The position numbers and the translations under genes were made by a program. The notes under the pieces are model-generated. The model was given only the letters and a program-made list of their open reading frames with translations, was not told where the DNA came from and made no database searches. Shown piece by piece: positions 18,349 to 28,140 of a stretch of 64,000 nt of DNA. Each line of letters opens with the position of its first letter. Position 1 is the stretch's first letter. Source of the stretch: VXPW01 sp965115815 (GTDB lineage: Bacteria; Pseudomonadota; Alphaproteobacteria; TMED109); NCBI GenBank assembly GCA_965115815.1, contig OZ220465.1:2666001-2730000 (forward strand), read 5' to 3'.

Positions 18349-19582
18349 TTCCGGCCGTCTGAGCGCGCGGCGCGACCTCTTCCCGCCCGGCGTGGTCGCC
18401 GCCATGCTCGCCTTTGCCGGCATTCCGCTCTACATTCACGCGCCGCGATACTATGCAGAGGACATGGGGGTCGGTCTTGCCGCCTTGGGCGTTGTCCTGC
18501 TGGCGGCGCGGGCGGTGGACAGCCTGCAGGATCCGATCATCGGCCGGCTGGCCGACCGATATCCGCGGCACCGGGAAGCGTGGACACTGGCTTCGGGCCT
18601 GCTGCTCGCGGCCGGTTTCGCCGTGCTGTTCGCGCCGCCCGAATGGGGTGCGCCGCTGCCTCGTCTGGCAGCGGGCCTGCTGGCCGCGTTCACCGGCTTC
18701 AGTGCCTTGCAGATCGCACTGTACGATCACGGTCTGGCCCAAGCGGAAGCCGCCGGCGGCGGCTACACGCGCATTGCCCTGTGGCGGGAGGCCAGTGCGC
18801 TGGCTGGCGTGTGCCTTGCCGTCGTGGCGCCGGTCGCGCTGACGGCCGTGGTCGGCACGCACTTCGCCTATGCGGCCTATGCCGCGGCTTTCGGGCTGTT
18901 CGCCGCCGGTGCCCTCTGGCGCATGCGCGGACGGTGGCAAGCCTCGGGACGCTCCCTTCCCTCGGCCGGATTCCTGCAGATCCTGCGCGGAACCGCGGTG
19001 CCGCCTCTACTGGCGTTCGGTTTTGTCAATGCTCTGCCCACCGCGGTGACCTCGACCCTGTTCCTGTTCTTCGTGGCCGACATCCTTGCCGCAGAGTCCC
19101 AAGCCGGTCCTCTGCTGCTCGCGTTTTTCGCGATGGCTGCAGCGGCCGCTCCGGCTTGGGCCCGGCTGGCCGGCAGGATCGGGCGCAAGGTCGCGCTGTC
19201 GGCCGGCATGACCCTGTCGATCCCCGTTTTCGTCTGGGCCTATACGCTGGGCCCCGGCGATGTGGCCGCCTTCTACTTCATCGCCGGCCTCTCGGGTGCG
19301 GCGCTGGGAGCGGACATGACGCTGGTGCCGGCCATGCTGGCAGCGCGCATCCGGGAAGGCGCCGGCCGTGTGTTTTCACTGTGGACGTTCCTCCAGAAGT
19401 CGGCACTCGCCCTCGCGGCCGGCACGGTGCTGCCGGTTCTTGCCTGGACCGGATACGAACCGGCGACGGCCGGCGGCGGCGAGGCTCTGGCAGTGGCCTA
19501 CGCCCTCGTACCCTGCGCCCTGAAGCTGGCGGCCTTGGTCGTGCTGTGGCGATTCGTACCCGACATCGGAGACGACACGTGA
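18338..19582 (+). CDS. MFS-type transporter (GPH-like)
   Basis: 414 residues with about 12 hydrophobic segments. It contains the loop motif DSLQDPIIGRLADRYPRHREAW between helices 2 and 3, characteristic of glycoside-pentoside-hexuronide type MFS carriers (D-x2-Dx3-G). Relatives sit in the same lipid operons in other proteobacteria; the substrate is unknown. It is an inner-membrane protein. The gene ends overlapping the GTG of the next one. Confidence 0.85.
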   Translation: MTGDSGRLSARRDLFPPGVVAAMLAFAGIPLYIHAPRYYAEDMGVGLAALGVVLLAARAVDSLQDPIIGRLADRYPRHREAWTLASGLLLAAGFAVLFAPPEWGAPLPRLAAGLLAAFTGFSALQIALYDHGLAQAEAAGGGYTRIALWREASALAGVCLAVVAPVALTAVVGTHFAYAAYAAAFGLFAAGALWRMRGRWQASGRSLPSAGFLQILRGTAVPPLLAFGFVNALPTAVTSTLFLFFVADILAAESQAGPLLLAFFAMAAAAAPAWARLAGRIGRKVALSAGMTLSIPVFVWAYTLGPGDVAAFYFIAGLSGAALGADMTLVPAMLAARIREGAGRVFSLWTFLQKSALALAAGTVLPVLAWTGYEPATAGGGEALAVAYALVPCALKLAALVVLWRFVPDIGDDT

Positions 19583-20109
19583 AGACGAGACATATTCCGG
19601 GTTCCGGTCTGCTGTTCGAGTTCGGTTCCCAGCGGCTGGAGTCGTATGCCACCGAACGGCCGATCCTGGATCTGCGCGGGTATCTGTCCGGTCCGGTGAC
19701 CGCATCCGGAATCTTTTCGGGAATCTCCGGTCGGGTCGAGCGGCGGTTCACGATCGACTTGGCGGGGCGCTGGTCCGGGAACCGGGGGATGGTGGAAGAA
19801 CGGTTTCGCTACGACGACGGCACCGGGGGCGAGCGGGTCTGGAGGCTGGTTTTCTCCAATGACCGGAACTTCACCGCGACCGCGCACGACCTCGAAGGTG
19901 AAGCGACCGGGGCGCAGAGCGGCAACGCGGCCGTGATGCGCTACCGGATGCTGGTGCCGCGGTCCAAGGGCGGGGTTATCGTCGAGATGGAGGACTGGTT
20001 CTATCTCGTCGAAGACGGAACGCTGATCAACCGAGCGCGCATGTCCCGATTCGGCTTGAAGGTCGGAGAGATCGTGGCGGCATTCCGCAACGGCGCGGCC
20101 GCGTGGTGA
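19579..20109 (+). CDS. DUF3833 family protein
   Basis: 176 residues from a GTG that overlaps the upstream stop (GTGA). Family features: LRGYLSGPVTASGIFSGISGR near residue 35, GEATGAQSGNAAVMRY, and a C-terminal VEMEDWFYLVEDGTLINRA. The fold is lipocalin-like; function unknown. Many relatives are lipoproteins, but no lipobox is visible with this start. It is a constant member of the DUF1365/CFA-like operons. Confidence 0.85.
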   Translation: MKTRHIPGSGLLFEFGSQRLESYATERPILDLRGYLSGPVTASGIFSGISGRVERRFTIDLAGRWSGNRGMVEERFRYDDGTGGERVWRLVFSNDRNFTATAHDLEGEATGAQSGNAAVMRYRMLVPRSKGGVIVEMEDWFYLVEDGTLINRARMSRFGLKVGEIVAAFRNGAAAW

Positions 20110-20885
20110 GCGGTCTGGCGGGCAAACGCTTCTGGCTGGTCGGTGCCAGTGCGGGCATCGGACGGGCGCTGGCGCTGCGTCTGGCCGGGGAGGGGGTGGC
20201 GCTCGTGGTGTCCGCGCGCGACGGTGCGGCGCTGACCAGTCTCGTGGACGAGATGGTGCCAGTGACGGCGCGCAGCGGCGGCCACATGGCGGCACCGCTC
20301 AACGTGCTTGATCGTGACGGTGCGGCGGCGGTGTTCGACCGTATCGGCGAGATCGACGGCGTCATCTACTGCGCCGGGGCCTACGAGCCGATGTCGGCCC
20401 GTCAACCTGATCTGGACGCGCTCGAGACGGTCGTCGAGGTCAATCTCACGGGGGCTCTGCGCGTGCTGACTGCTTGTGTGCCGGCATTCTGTCGGCGCGG
20501 ATCGGGCCAGGTCGTCTTGGTCGGGTCCCTGTCCGGGTACCGCGGGTTGCCGGACTGCTGGGGGTACGGAGCGACCAAGGCCGCGCTGATTCATCTCGCG
20601 GAGAGTTTGCGTTGCGACCTGCGCGGACTCGGAATCGCAGTACAGGTGTGCAATCCCGGTTTCGTGTCGACTCGCCTGACCGCCAAGAACGACTTCCGGA
20701 TGCCGTTCCTGGTAACTCCGGACGTGGCGGCGCAGCAGATCGTGCGCGGCATGACGCGACGCCGGTTTGAGATCGCCTTTCCTCTCGCGATGGTAGCGGC
20801 GTTCAAGCTGCTTGCGGCCCTTCCGCGGCCGATGTATTTCGCGCTGCTGTCGCTGGTCGGCAGCAAGCCAGGTGCGATACCGTGA
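20106..20885 (+). CDS. Short-chain dehydrogenase/reductase
   Basis: 259 residues. Rossmann start FWLVGASAGIGRALALRL (cofactor loop GASAGIG), NNAG-like ICAGAY, catalytic Ser in VLVGSLSGYRG and the YGATK active site (Tyr and Lys about residues 157-161). C-terminal hydrophobic segments suggest membrane association, common in SDRs acting on acyl chains. GTG 20106 overlaps the preceding stop; a GTG three bases earlier is possible. It probably reduces or oxidises a lipid intermediate of the operon; that is inference. Confidence 0.9.
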   Translation: MSGLAGKRFWLVGASAGIGRALALRLAGEGVALVVSARDGAALTSLVDEMVPVTARSGGHMAAPLNVLDRDGAAAVFDRIGEIDGVIYCAGAYEPMSARQPDLDALETVVEVNLTGALRVLTACVPAFCRRGSGQVVLVGSLSGYRGLPDCWGYGATKAALIHLAESLRCDLRGLGIAVQVCNPGFVSTRLTAKNDFRMPFLVTPDVAAQQIVRGMTRRRFEIAFPLAMVAAFKLLAALPRPMYFALLSLVGSKPGAIP

Positions 20886-22117
20886 TCGTTTTGGGTCGGC
20901 AGCGGGATCCGGACGGCGCGCCTCCGGCTTCCGGGTGGCTTCGGTCCCGGTCGTTGAAGGTGTTCCTGTCGCTTCTTCGGGGCGTCGAACGTGGCGTGCT
21001 CAAGGTCGAACTGCCGGATGGGCAGCAGGTCCGAGCAGCCGGAGGCCGACCGGGCCCGCAGGGCACGATCGTGATCCACAATCCCAGGTTCTTCCGTCGA
21101 ATGCTCTTCGAGGGCGATCTGGGATTCGGCGAGATGTTTCTTGACGAATGGTGGACGACGCCCGACCTGCAGGCTCTGCTGGATGTCGTCATGCTCAACA
21201 ACGAGAGCCTGGTGCGCCGCTTTCCGGGTGCCGGGGCATTCCGGTTCTGGCAGCGTCTGCGTCGCTCCCTGACGCCCAACAGCCGCAGGGGCGCCCGGCG
21301 CAATGTGATGTCTCATTACGATCTCGGGAACGCCTTCTACGCATCGTGGCTCGACGAGACGATGACCTATTCGTCGGCGCTGTTCCGCAGCGGGAGGGAG
21401 ACTCTGGACGAAGCACAGCGAAACAAGTACGCAGCGATCTGCAACCGGCTTGCGTCGGCGCCGGGCTCCCGAATTCTGGAGATCGGGTGCGGCTGGGGAG
21501 GATTTGCCGAATACGCCATTCGCGAACGCGGCGCCCGGGTCACCGGGCTAACGCTTTCCCGAGCACAATGCGATTATGCCCGGCGCCGACTCTTCGAAGC
21601 AGGACTGGCCGACCGAGCAGAGATCCGGTTGCGCGACTATCGGGAAGAGGACGGCCGTTACGACGCGGTGGTTTCCATCGAAATGATCGAGGCCGTCGGA
21701 GAAAAGTACTGGCCAGCCTATTTCTCGGCGGTTCACGACCGGCTGCAGCCGGGCGGCGTCGCGGCGTTGCAGGCGATCATCCTGGCCGATCATCTGTTTC
21801 CCCGATACCGCACCGGCACCGATTTCATCCAAAGACGCATTTTCCCCGGTGGCTTGCTGCCGAGCCGGGCCGCGCTCCGGGACGAATTCGAGGCTGCCGG
21901 ACTGGAAACGATCGGAACCGAAACGTTCGGCGCAAGCTATTCTCGTACGCTGCGCGAGTGGCGTCGCCAGTTCAACGCCCGATGGCGCCGAATCGCCGCG
22001 CTGGGCTTCGACGACCGTTTCCACCGAATGTGGAACTTCTACCTCGCGGCCAGCGCTGCCGGATTTGCATCGGAAACCACGAATGTCATCCAAGTCGCGT
22101 TGCGCAGACAGACATGA
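20882..22117 (+). CDS. cfa: Cyclopropane-fatty-acyl-phospholipid synthase-like methyltransferase
   Basis: 411 residues from GTG 20882, overlapping the SDR stop. N-terminal lipid-binding domain, then RNVMSHYDLGNAFYASWLD and MTYSSALF of the CFA family. The SAM-binding motif is ILEIGCGWGGFAEYAI (about residues 198-213), followed by SIEMIEAVGEKYWPAYF. It methylates the double bond of unsaturated phospholipid acyl chains in the membrane. Beside the FAD oxidoreductase it could instead be the methylase of furan fatty acid synthesis. The final gene name is therefore uncertain. It is the last gene of the operon. Confidence 0.87.
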   Translation: MIVLGRQRDPDGAPPASGWLRSRSLKVFLSLLRGVERGVLKVELPDGQQVRAAGGRPGPQGTIVIHNPRFFRRMLFEGDLGFGEMFLDEWWTTPDLQALLDVVMLNNESLVRRFPGAGAFRFWQRLRRSLTPNSRRGARRNVMSHYDLGNAFYASWLDETMTYSSALFRSGRETLDEAQRNKYAAICNRLASAPGSRILEIGCGWGGFAEYAIRERGARVTGLTLSRAQCDYARRRLFEAGLADRAEIRLRDYREEDGRYDAVVSIEMIEAVGEKYWPAYFSAVHDRLQPGGVAALQAIILADHLFPRYRTGTDFIQRRIFPGGLLPSRAALRDEFEAAGLETIGTETFGASYSRTLREWRRQFNARWRRIAALGFDDRFHRMWNFYLAASAAGFASETTNVIQVALRRQT

Positions 22118-22336
22118 TTCGTGGATCCTGCTTCCGTGGCGAAACCCCGGCCGGCATCGCCACCGTCAGGACGCAACCGAAGGCCCACCCGCGACCCGGC
22201 CCCTTGCGGCTGCTCGTGTTCCATCAGTCCCCTGCCGGATCTCCCGGTGGGCCGAATCCCGAACCGGAACCAGCATCAGAGTTCGAATCGTACGTGCTCG
22301 ATTGCATTATGTCTTTGATGGCATAACCGAACCCCG

Positions 22337-22637
22337 TCAAGGCCCGACCCGTGCCGTCCGACGCATCAGGAAGCGGCAGACAGCCCGTTGCACCCGCGCC
22401 CGAGCGCTCGCCAGCGAGCGTGCATAGTCCTTCGCCAGACGCCGACACCGGGACAGCCAGGCAAGGATGCACTCGACTACCCAGCGCCGATACAGGAGGA
22501 CGAAACCCGTGACGTTCCGAGATGTGCGCACAGTCTCCAGGACTACGTCCGATCCGAGATTGGCCCGCGCCGAGGCCAGCTTCGGACCTTGATCCCCGCC
22601 GTCCGCCCACCATTTCGCGGCCTTTGGAGCCTTCTCC
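22337..22637 (-). pseudogene. IS5-family transposase C-terminal remnant
   Basis: The translated segment reads AAKWWADGGDQGPKL, VTGFVLLYRRWVVECILAWLSRCRRLAKDY and ends VCRFLMRRTARVGP, the last ~95 residues of an IS5-type transposase. YRRWVVE contains the catalytic Glu. A stop-free frame starts only at 22531 and the upstream part is in another frame. The 5' side is cut by the miniature element at 22638. Confidence 0.75.
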
Positions 22638-22801
22638 GTATCTACTCACCCCCCTACTGATGACGAATCGTTTTTCCTGACGGGTTCGGATCCGGCATTT
22701 TCCCTTGCCCCTTTAACTCGCTCGCGGCCGATGACCGGAGGTGCGTGTTCTGGCTGACAAGAAGCGGATCGATCTTCGTCATCAGTAGGGGTGAGTAGAT
22801 A
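22638..22801. mobile_element. Miniature element family D (IS66-type ends), copy 1
   Basis: About 165 bp with ends GTATCTACTCACCCC and GGGGTGAGTAGATAC, the same as the IS66-type element at 3905. The internal sequence is also shared with that element's left end (GATGACGAATCGTTTTTCCT). The last base is displaced to 23001 by insertion of element E. No 8-bp duplication is visible around it, so one flank has been rearranged. Confidence 0.82.
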
Positions 22802-22994
22802 GTGCCTGCCCGGAAAATCCCTAAGAGTCCGATTACATGAATGAAAGCCCAATATTGACAGGGCGAAGATTCATCGAAGCCAGCCTGATTTCAGCGGAAT
22901 ATGTCGTCATATGCTCTCAAAGAAGGAATCTTCGGTTCTCCAGATTCCAAATATGGTTTCATATACAATGTGTTGTGATTTTCCGTGCAGACAC
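22802..22994. mobile_element. Miniature element family E, copy 2
   Basis: 193 bp, nearly identical to 6603-6795. It is flanked by a perfect 6-bp duplication TAGATA (22796-22801 and 22995-23000). The target is the terminal repeat of element D, the same position that copy 1 uses in the IS66 end, and in the same orientation. Confidence 0.92.
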
Positions 22995-23001
22995 TAGATA
23001 C

Positions 23002-23810
23002 GTATTTCGACAGCATTCCGCATCGGGAACTCCGCGCCTTCCTGGACCTGCGGATCCAGGACGGTGTCCTCCGTCGCATGATCCACAAATGGCTGCGGGC
23101 GGGCGTCCTGGAGGAGGGCGTCCGGCACACCTCGGAAGCGGGCACGCCGCAAGGCGGCGTGCTGTCGCCGCTGCTCTCCAACCGGTTCCTGCACTACGTG
23201 TTGGATCGGTGGGTCGAGCAGACGGTCCAGCCCCCGCCTCCGGGGCCGGTGCCAACGGGTGCGGTATGCGGACGATTTCGTGCTGCTCTTCGAGCATCAG
23301 CGGGACTGCGAGCGGGTGCTGGCCGTCCTCGGCCAGCGCCTGGCCCGGTTCGGGCTGAGGCTGCACGCAGAGAAGACACGTTCCGTTGACTTTCGGGCCA
23401 AGCTGCCCCCGGATCCGGGAGCGGGCGCCACCTTCGACTTCCTGGGCTTCACCCATGTTTGGGTGCGGTCGAGATGGAAGTATGCGGTGCTGCGCCAGCG
23501 CACGGCCAAGGGGCGCCTGGCGCGGGCCCTGCAAGCGGTGCGGGAGGGGTGCCGACGGCATCGACACGCGCCCTTGCTCTACCAGCGCAACGATCTCGCA
23601 CGGGTCCTACGAGGCCATTGCGCCTACTACGGCCGGAGTGGGAACCGTGCCCGAATTGCCAGCTTCCGCCATCAGGTGATCCGAATCTGGCGAAAGTGGT
23701 TGTCGCGGCGCAGTCGTTCGGCCCGGGTGAACTGGGACCCGATGGCCGCGCTGCTTCGCCGCTTGCCCCTGCCTACGGCCAAGATCATGCACGGCTACGG
23801 GACCGCTTGA
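23002..23810 (+). pseudogene. Group II intron reverse transcriptase/maturase, 5'-truncated and frameshifted
   Basis: Begins inside the RT palm (YFDSIPHRELRAFLDL) and continues with GTPQGGVLSPLLSN. After a frameshift near 23217 it gives the catalytic box VRYADDFVLLF, LRLHAEKT and the FDFLGFTHVW segment. The maturase X domain and the usual C-terminal WRKWLSRRSR follow, ending at 23810. Residues upstream of the palm (about 110) are missing, cut off by elements D and E. There is no HNH endonuclease domain, as in class C-like introns. It is non-functional as it stands. Confidence 0.88.
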
Positions 23811-23828
23811 GCGAACCTGTCCTGTACG

Positions 23829-23862
23829 GAACCGGATGCCCGAATGCGGGCACGTCCGGATC
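23829..23862 (+). ncRNA. Group II intron domain V of the truncated intron
   Basis: A 34-nt hairpin starting GAACCGGATGCCC directly after the RT gene, where domain V is expected. Stems GAACCGGA/TCCGGATC and TGCCC/GGGCA are separated by the usual small bulge. The third pair, normally G-U of the catalytic triad, is A-A here, so it may be inactive. Confidence 0.6.
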
Positions 23863-23864
23863 GG

Positions 23865-24594
23865 GTGTGCCAGGCGAACGGGCAGAAGACAGGGGGTGAA
23901 AGTCCCCTAGAACGAAGGAGGAACCAAACCGCGTTTCTCCGCGAGCCGTGCGTCGGTTCCCGCGAGGGGGCAGGCGAAGCGTCGGCAGCGGTGCGGATGG
24001 GTGGGGCGAAGGAGCACCGAAAAGACGAGGATCCGGGGTGCCGAGGTGTTCCGATCGGCCGAAGGCACCATCGCAGGCATCGATGTGGTGAGATGCCGGC
24101 GCGCCCCGCGGTGTCCGAGAACCCATGTACGTCCGTACGTCTTCGGTTGGGACCCTGGGAGATCTTCAAGCGGTCCCGCCGATCGTGGCGGGACCGTGTA
24201 GGGAAGGAGAAAACCGAAGCCTAGGACGAACGGCTGGAAGAAGTCGGATGGGGCCGTACGACCTGGGAAGGCGACGAACCAGGAAGCGTCAGCTCCTGCG
24301 GAGTGGCTGGAGGAAAGGGCCCCAACCAAGGGGAATTCGGGACGCCAAAACACGCGCCGAACGCAGTGTCGGGCACGCGTGCCTCAGGCGGCGGACCGGA
24401 TCCGGAAAGCCGCAAGGTTCGACCGGAAGCGACGGGAGCGCAGGACCGAGATTTCTGGGTCGTGCGCAATCCTCCGCCGCCCAGGGCCGGATCCGCGGTT
24501 GGCCGTCAAGCACCCGAGGTAGGAGCCGGATGGATGAACGTCCAGGTCCGGATCGGTGCGGGGGGTGCGCAGTACTGCGCATTCCTACCGTAAC
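23865..24594 (+). ncRNA. Probable ORF-less group II intron
   Basis: Starts with the consensus GTGTG boundary (GTGTGCCAGGCGAAC). About 40 nt on it has GGGGGTGAAAGTCCCCT, a typical domain I element. It ends with a domain V hairpin (24523-24556, GAGCCGGATGG to GTCCGGATCGG). A domain VI stem follows (GGTGCGGGGGG to CCTACCG) with an unpaired A eight bases before the 3' end, which closes in AC at 24594. The total is 730 nt with no reverse transcriptase, within the normal size of an intron lacking its domain IV gene. Frames crossing it are not protein-like. It sits immediately behind domain V of the truncated intron. Confidence 0.55.
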
Positions 24595-24640
24595 TGGGGG
24601 GAGGGGCTCGGCAACGACCCCTCCTACCCGGCGCGTGCCC
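24595..24640 (+). terminator. Stem-loop after the intron 3' end
   Basis: GGAGGGG pairs with CCCCTCC across an 11-base loop just after the intron end. The same stem-loop follows the intron 3' end copy at 28219. It could be the terminator-like target favoured by class C introns. There is no T run. Confidence 0.4.
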
Positions 24641-25098
24641 GGCGCCGGGTCCGCCGCGGGTCCTAGCCGTCGCCGTGCGATCTTCCGGCCGGCCCCCGGC
24701 CGGTGCCTCAATCTGCCGCAACGGAACCGGCAGCGCGCGGCCGGGATCCCGCCGATCCGGCGGCCGCGCCAAGCCGAACCCCTAAGCGAAAATGAAGTCG
24801 GATTCTACAAGATCCGGGGCTTCGCTCCCGGTGCCGAAGACATCAATGCTCCACGTCAAAGCGTCCAAATCTTCCGACAGGCTGGAGACCTTCGCAGCCT
24901 TCCTGCTGTCGACAGTTTTCTCCTCGATTCGAAGTTTCTTGAATTCGCTGACGCCGTCGATTCCGTGCAATCTGATCTTGTCCCCCTCCGCCCGGTTGAA
25001 GTCCTCGATGTCATCGTGTCCGCTGCCTTCCCTGAATATGAAGGTATCGCCGCCGGCGCCGCCGTGGAGCTCGTCGTCGCCGCTGTCGCCGCTCATGA

Positions 25099-26055
25099 GA
25101 GCCTGTGCGGAAACTATGGAACAACCCCGATGCGAGCCTCTACGATGTGGTTGGCGACGACATTGGGAGGATGCCATGGCTTGGAGCGAGACCGCTCGTG
25201 CGAAGTATCAGCGTCAGGGAAGCCGCTTCGAAAGCGATCGGACCGACGCGGAATGGGCTCGTTTGGAGCCACTGCTTCCGGCCCCGTCGTCGACGGGTCG
25301 TCCCCGTGAGGTAGACCTGCGCGAAGTGGTGAATGCGCTGCTGTACCCGTGGATGACGGGTTGCCAGTGGCGTGCGCTACCGCCTTGTTTTCCTGCGATT
25401 TCGACGGTCCGGTACTAGTTTTACCGGTGGCGTAACCAGGGCCTGTATGGGGATCTCGTGGCAGCGTTGCGGGGTCCGGCCCGGGAGCTGGAGGGCCGGC
25501 GTTCGACGACGACGGCGGGGGTGATCGACAGTCCGTCCGTGAAGACGACGGAGAGCGGCGGTCCGAGTGGCTAGGACGGTGGGAAAACGATCAAGGGGCG
25601 AAAACGGCACGCGGTGGTCGACACCCTCGGGCTCCCCCTGGTCCTGCACGTGCACCCCGCCAACGTGCCGGATCGGGAGGGTGCGCCGGCGGTCCTCGCC
25701 GAACTGCGAACGACCCTGCCGAGCCTGCAGAAGGTCTGGGCAGACGGAGGGTACCGCGGTCCCAAACGGGCCCAAGCCCTAGCCGCGATGCCGGACGCCC
25801 CGGACCTCGAGATCGTGACCAAACCTACGGAACCGAAGGGTTTCGAGGTGCTTCCGCGACGCTGGATTGTCGAGCGGTTTTTCGGCTGGCTGGGCCGCTG
25901 CCGACGTCGGGCGAAGGACGATGAACGACGGCTGGAGAGCTCGCTGGCAGGGCTGCAACGGGCCGTGATCCGCATCCTGGTGCGCCGCCTCGGACGGGCC
26001 GAAACCCTCGGCAAAACCGTAACCTACTGATTATATGGAGTTTTGAATCATGCTC
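25099..26055. mobile_element. IS5-family (IS427 group) insertion sequence
   Basis: 957 bp. Left end GAGCCTGTGCGGAAACTATGG; the right end is a degenerate inverse (ATATGGAGTTTTGAATCATGCTC). The target duplication is TGA at 25096-25098 and 26056-26058, fitting the TNA preference. It disrupts the RTX gene. The left end is shared with the miniature element at 3384 and with a solo end near 54091. Confidence 0.88.
25176..26030 (+). pseudogene. IS5-family transposase with two in-frame TAG codons
   Basis: One reading frame of 285 codons from MAWSETARAKYQ. It includes DAEWARLEPLLPAPSSTGRP, the DDE first Asp region GVIDSPSVKT, KGRKRHAVVDTLGLPL, VWADGGYRGP (second Asp) and PRRWIVERFFGWLGRCRR (Glu). It is interrupted by TAG at 25416 and 25572, at places where relatives have aromatic residues. 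A start within the downstream part could not restore catalysis. It is most simply decay by two point mutations. Confidence 0.85.
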
Positions 26056-26328
26056 TGACGTCGTTGCCGATCCCGCCGTACAGCTTGTCCCCGCCGTCGC
26101 CGCCGTTCATGACGTCGTTACCGCCGCCGCCGACCAAGGTGTCGGCGCCCTTGCCGCCGCTCAGTGCGTCGTTGCCGGGGTCCAGTCCGTCGCCGGCGCC
26201 GTACCGTCCGCCGTACAGGAAGTCGTCGCCGTCGCCGCCGACCAGCCAGTCGGCGCCGGCCCCGCCGTAGATCCAGTCCGTACCGGCGCCGCCGTCCAGG
26301 AAGTCGCGGCCGGCTTCACCCAGAAGTA

Positions 26329-28140
26329 GTGCCCGCACCGAAAAAGTACAATGGTTTGACTCTGAAAGTGGAATCGTGATATAGAGGGGACGAAGAATCC
26401 CGCTTTGATGCGGGAATCGGCCGATGCGGTCGAGAATCGGCCGGATGTTCGGAAATCTTCGCGAGAATTGCCATGCGAACCGTCCTTCGCCTGCAGATGG
26501 AATTGGGTCAGGTTGCGATCGAGGAGATCGAGATCGACGAGAACTCGCGGGAGGACATTCCGCCGCTACTGCTCGGGCTTCGGCACGTGTATGCCGACCG
26601 GTCGGTTCGTGCCCGGTGGTTCGAGATCCTGGAGCAGGGGATCCTTCCCGAGGTGTCCCACACGAAAGGGCGTCCCGGCATGGAGCTGTGGAGGATCCTC
26701 GTGATGGGTCTCCTGAAGCAGGTCCTGGGGTGTGACTTCGATCGTCTGCACGAGCTGGTGAACCAACACCCTACCGTTCGGAAGTTTCTGGGACACTCCG
26801 ACTTCTGGGACGAGACCCGGTACCGGTATCCCACGGTGGTACCCAACGTGAGCCTGCTGACGCCGGACGTGCTGGGGGAGGTGTTGCAGCTGATCGCGGA
26901 GAGCGGCCCTGCGCGGGTGCGGAAGCGGAAGCGGAAGAGCGGCCCGGGCGGTCGCCCGTCGAAGGAGCCCCTGCGGGGCCGCTGTGATTCGTTCGGGGTG
27001 AAGACGGATGTGCACGTCCCGACGGACGTCAACCTGCGGTGGGATGCGATGCGTTGCCGGGTGCGCGAGACGGGCCGCTCAACCCTGCGGGCGGGGGTGT
27101 CCGGATGGCGGCAGTGGCGGCATCGGAGCCGGAGACTGCAGCGGCTCTTTCCGAAGGTTCGGCGGACCCGGCGGGCCCGTCCGGGGCCGATCCCGGCGTA
27201 CCTCGACGCCTGCGGGGAGGAGGTCCGACGGGCGGAAGCGACGGTTCCCGCGCTTCGGGAGCAAGGCGTCGGAGCCCCCAGGATTCTCCGGATCGAGTCG
27301 TACCTCAAGCCTGCCCGGAGGCAGCTCGACCCAGTGGACCGCCGCCTACTGAAAGGCGAGAAGATCCCGCAGGAAGAGAAGGTGGTTTCGATCTTCGAGG
27401 AGCACACGCGCGGGTGTGGGAAGGGCACGGCCGGGGTTCCGGTGGAACTCGGAGTGCCGGTGGCCGTGCTGGAGGATCAGCACGGCTTCCTCCTACACTC
27501 CCGGATCCTGTGGGAAGGTCCGGACGTGGATCCTGCCGTACCCAGGATCCGGGAAGCGCAGGCCCGCTTCCCCGACCTCCGCCTGTGCCGCTTCGATCGG
27601 GGGTTCCACAGCCCCTCCAACCGGATCGCACGGGACGAACGGCTGGATCACAACGTGCTTCCGAAGAAGGGAAAACTCGGTCCGGCCGACCGGAAACGGG
27701 CCGCCGACCCGACGTTCCGGGAGATGCGCCGGCAGCATCCGGCCGTGGAGTCCGCCATCCATCATCTCGAGCCGCGCGGCAGGGACCGGGTCCGGTCGTA
27801 TGGGGCGGAGGGTTTTGCGCGGAGGGTGGCGCTCTCCATGGTGGCCTTCCATGTCCACCGCATCGGGTTGCTGCGGCAGAGACAGGCCCGGGGGCCCAAG
27901 CCCGACGACGACGAAGACGCGCCACCTGACAGCGGCGCCCCACCCCGTCCGCGAAGCTCGCCGGGAGCGGGAACGGAACCGCTCGCCCTAGCGTCCGGAT
28001 TCTGGGTGGGAAGGGCCCGGATGCCGCTGCGAATCGGCAGGAATCCCCTGGAAACGGAGCGACCGGAGGCCCCGGAGGGTGGGTCCAACCCGAAATTTCG
28101 CCGGAAGGGCCGCCAAAATGACCATTTTCGGTGCGGGCAC
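26329..28140. mobile_element. ISNCY-type (ISDol1-like) insertion sequence
   Basis: 1812 bp. Ends GTGCCCGCACCGAAAAAGT and the complement of ATTTTCGGTGCGGGCAC are inverted repeats of about 17 bp. No target duplication is seen: the left flank is the RTX gene, the right flank a group II intron 3' end. The two flanks were therefore probably joined by recombination between copies. A second left end occurs at 30685. Confidence 0.8.

Larger units (their letters stand above)
24782..26328 (-). pseudogene. RTX-type calcium-binding repeat protein, disrupted
   Basis: Two minus-strand pieces belong together: 26328-26059 encodes GGAGTDWIYGGAGADWL, GGDGDDFLYGG, GGGGNDVMNGG and GGIGNDV; 25095-24782 encodes SGDSGDDELHGGAGGDTFIF and a non-repetitive tail ending ESDFIFA. 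Removing the IS5-type element with its TGA duplication gives GIGNDVMSGDSGDDEL in frame. The nonapeptide repeats GGxGxDxxx form a Ca-binding beta roll. Proteins of this type are normally exported by a type I system using a C-terminal signal, and the tail here (short acidic/hydrophobic end) fits. The 5' part is lost at the ISNCY boundary, so the size and function are unknown. Confidence 0.85.

Noticed and set aside
24125..25309. Long plus-strand frame across the intron and RTX region
   Set aside because: It crosses the intron domains and the opposite-strand RTX repeats and has no family features.
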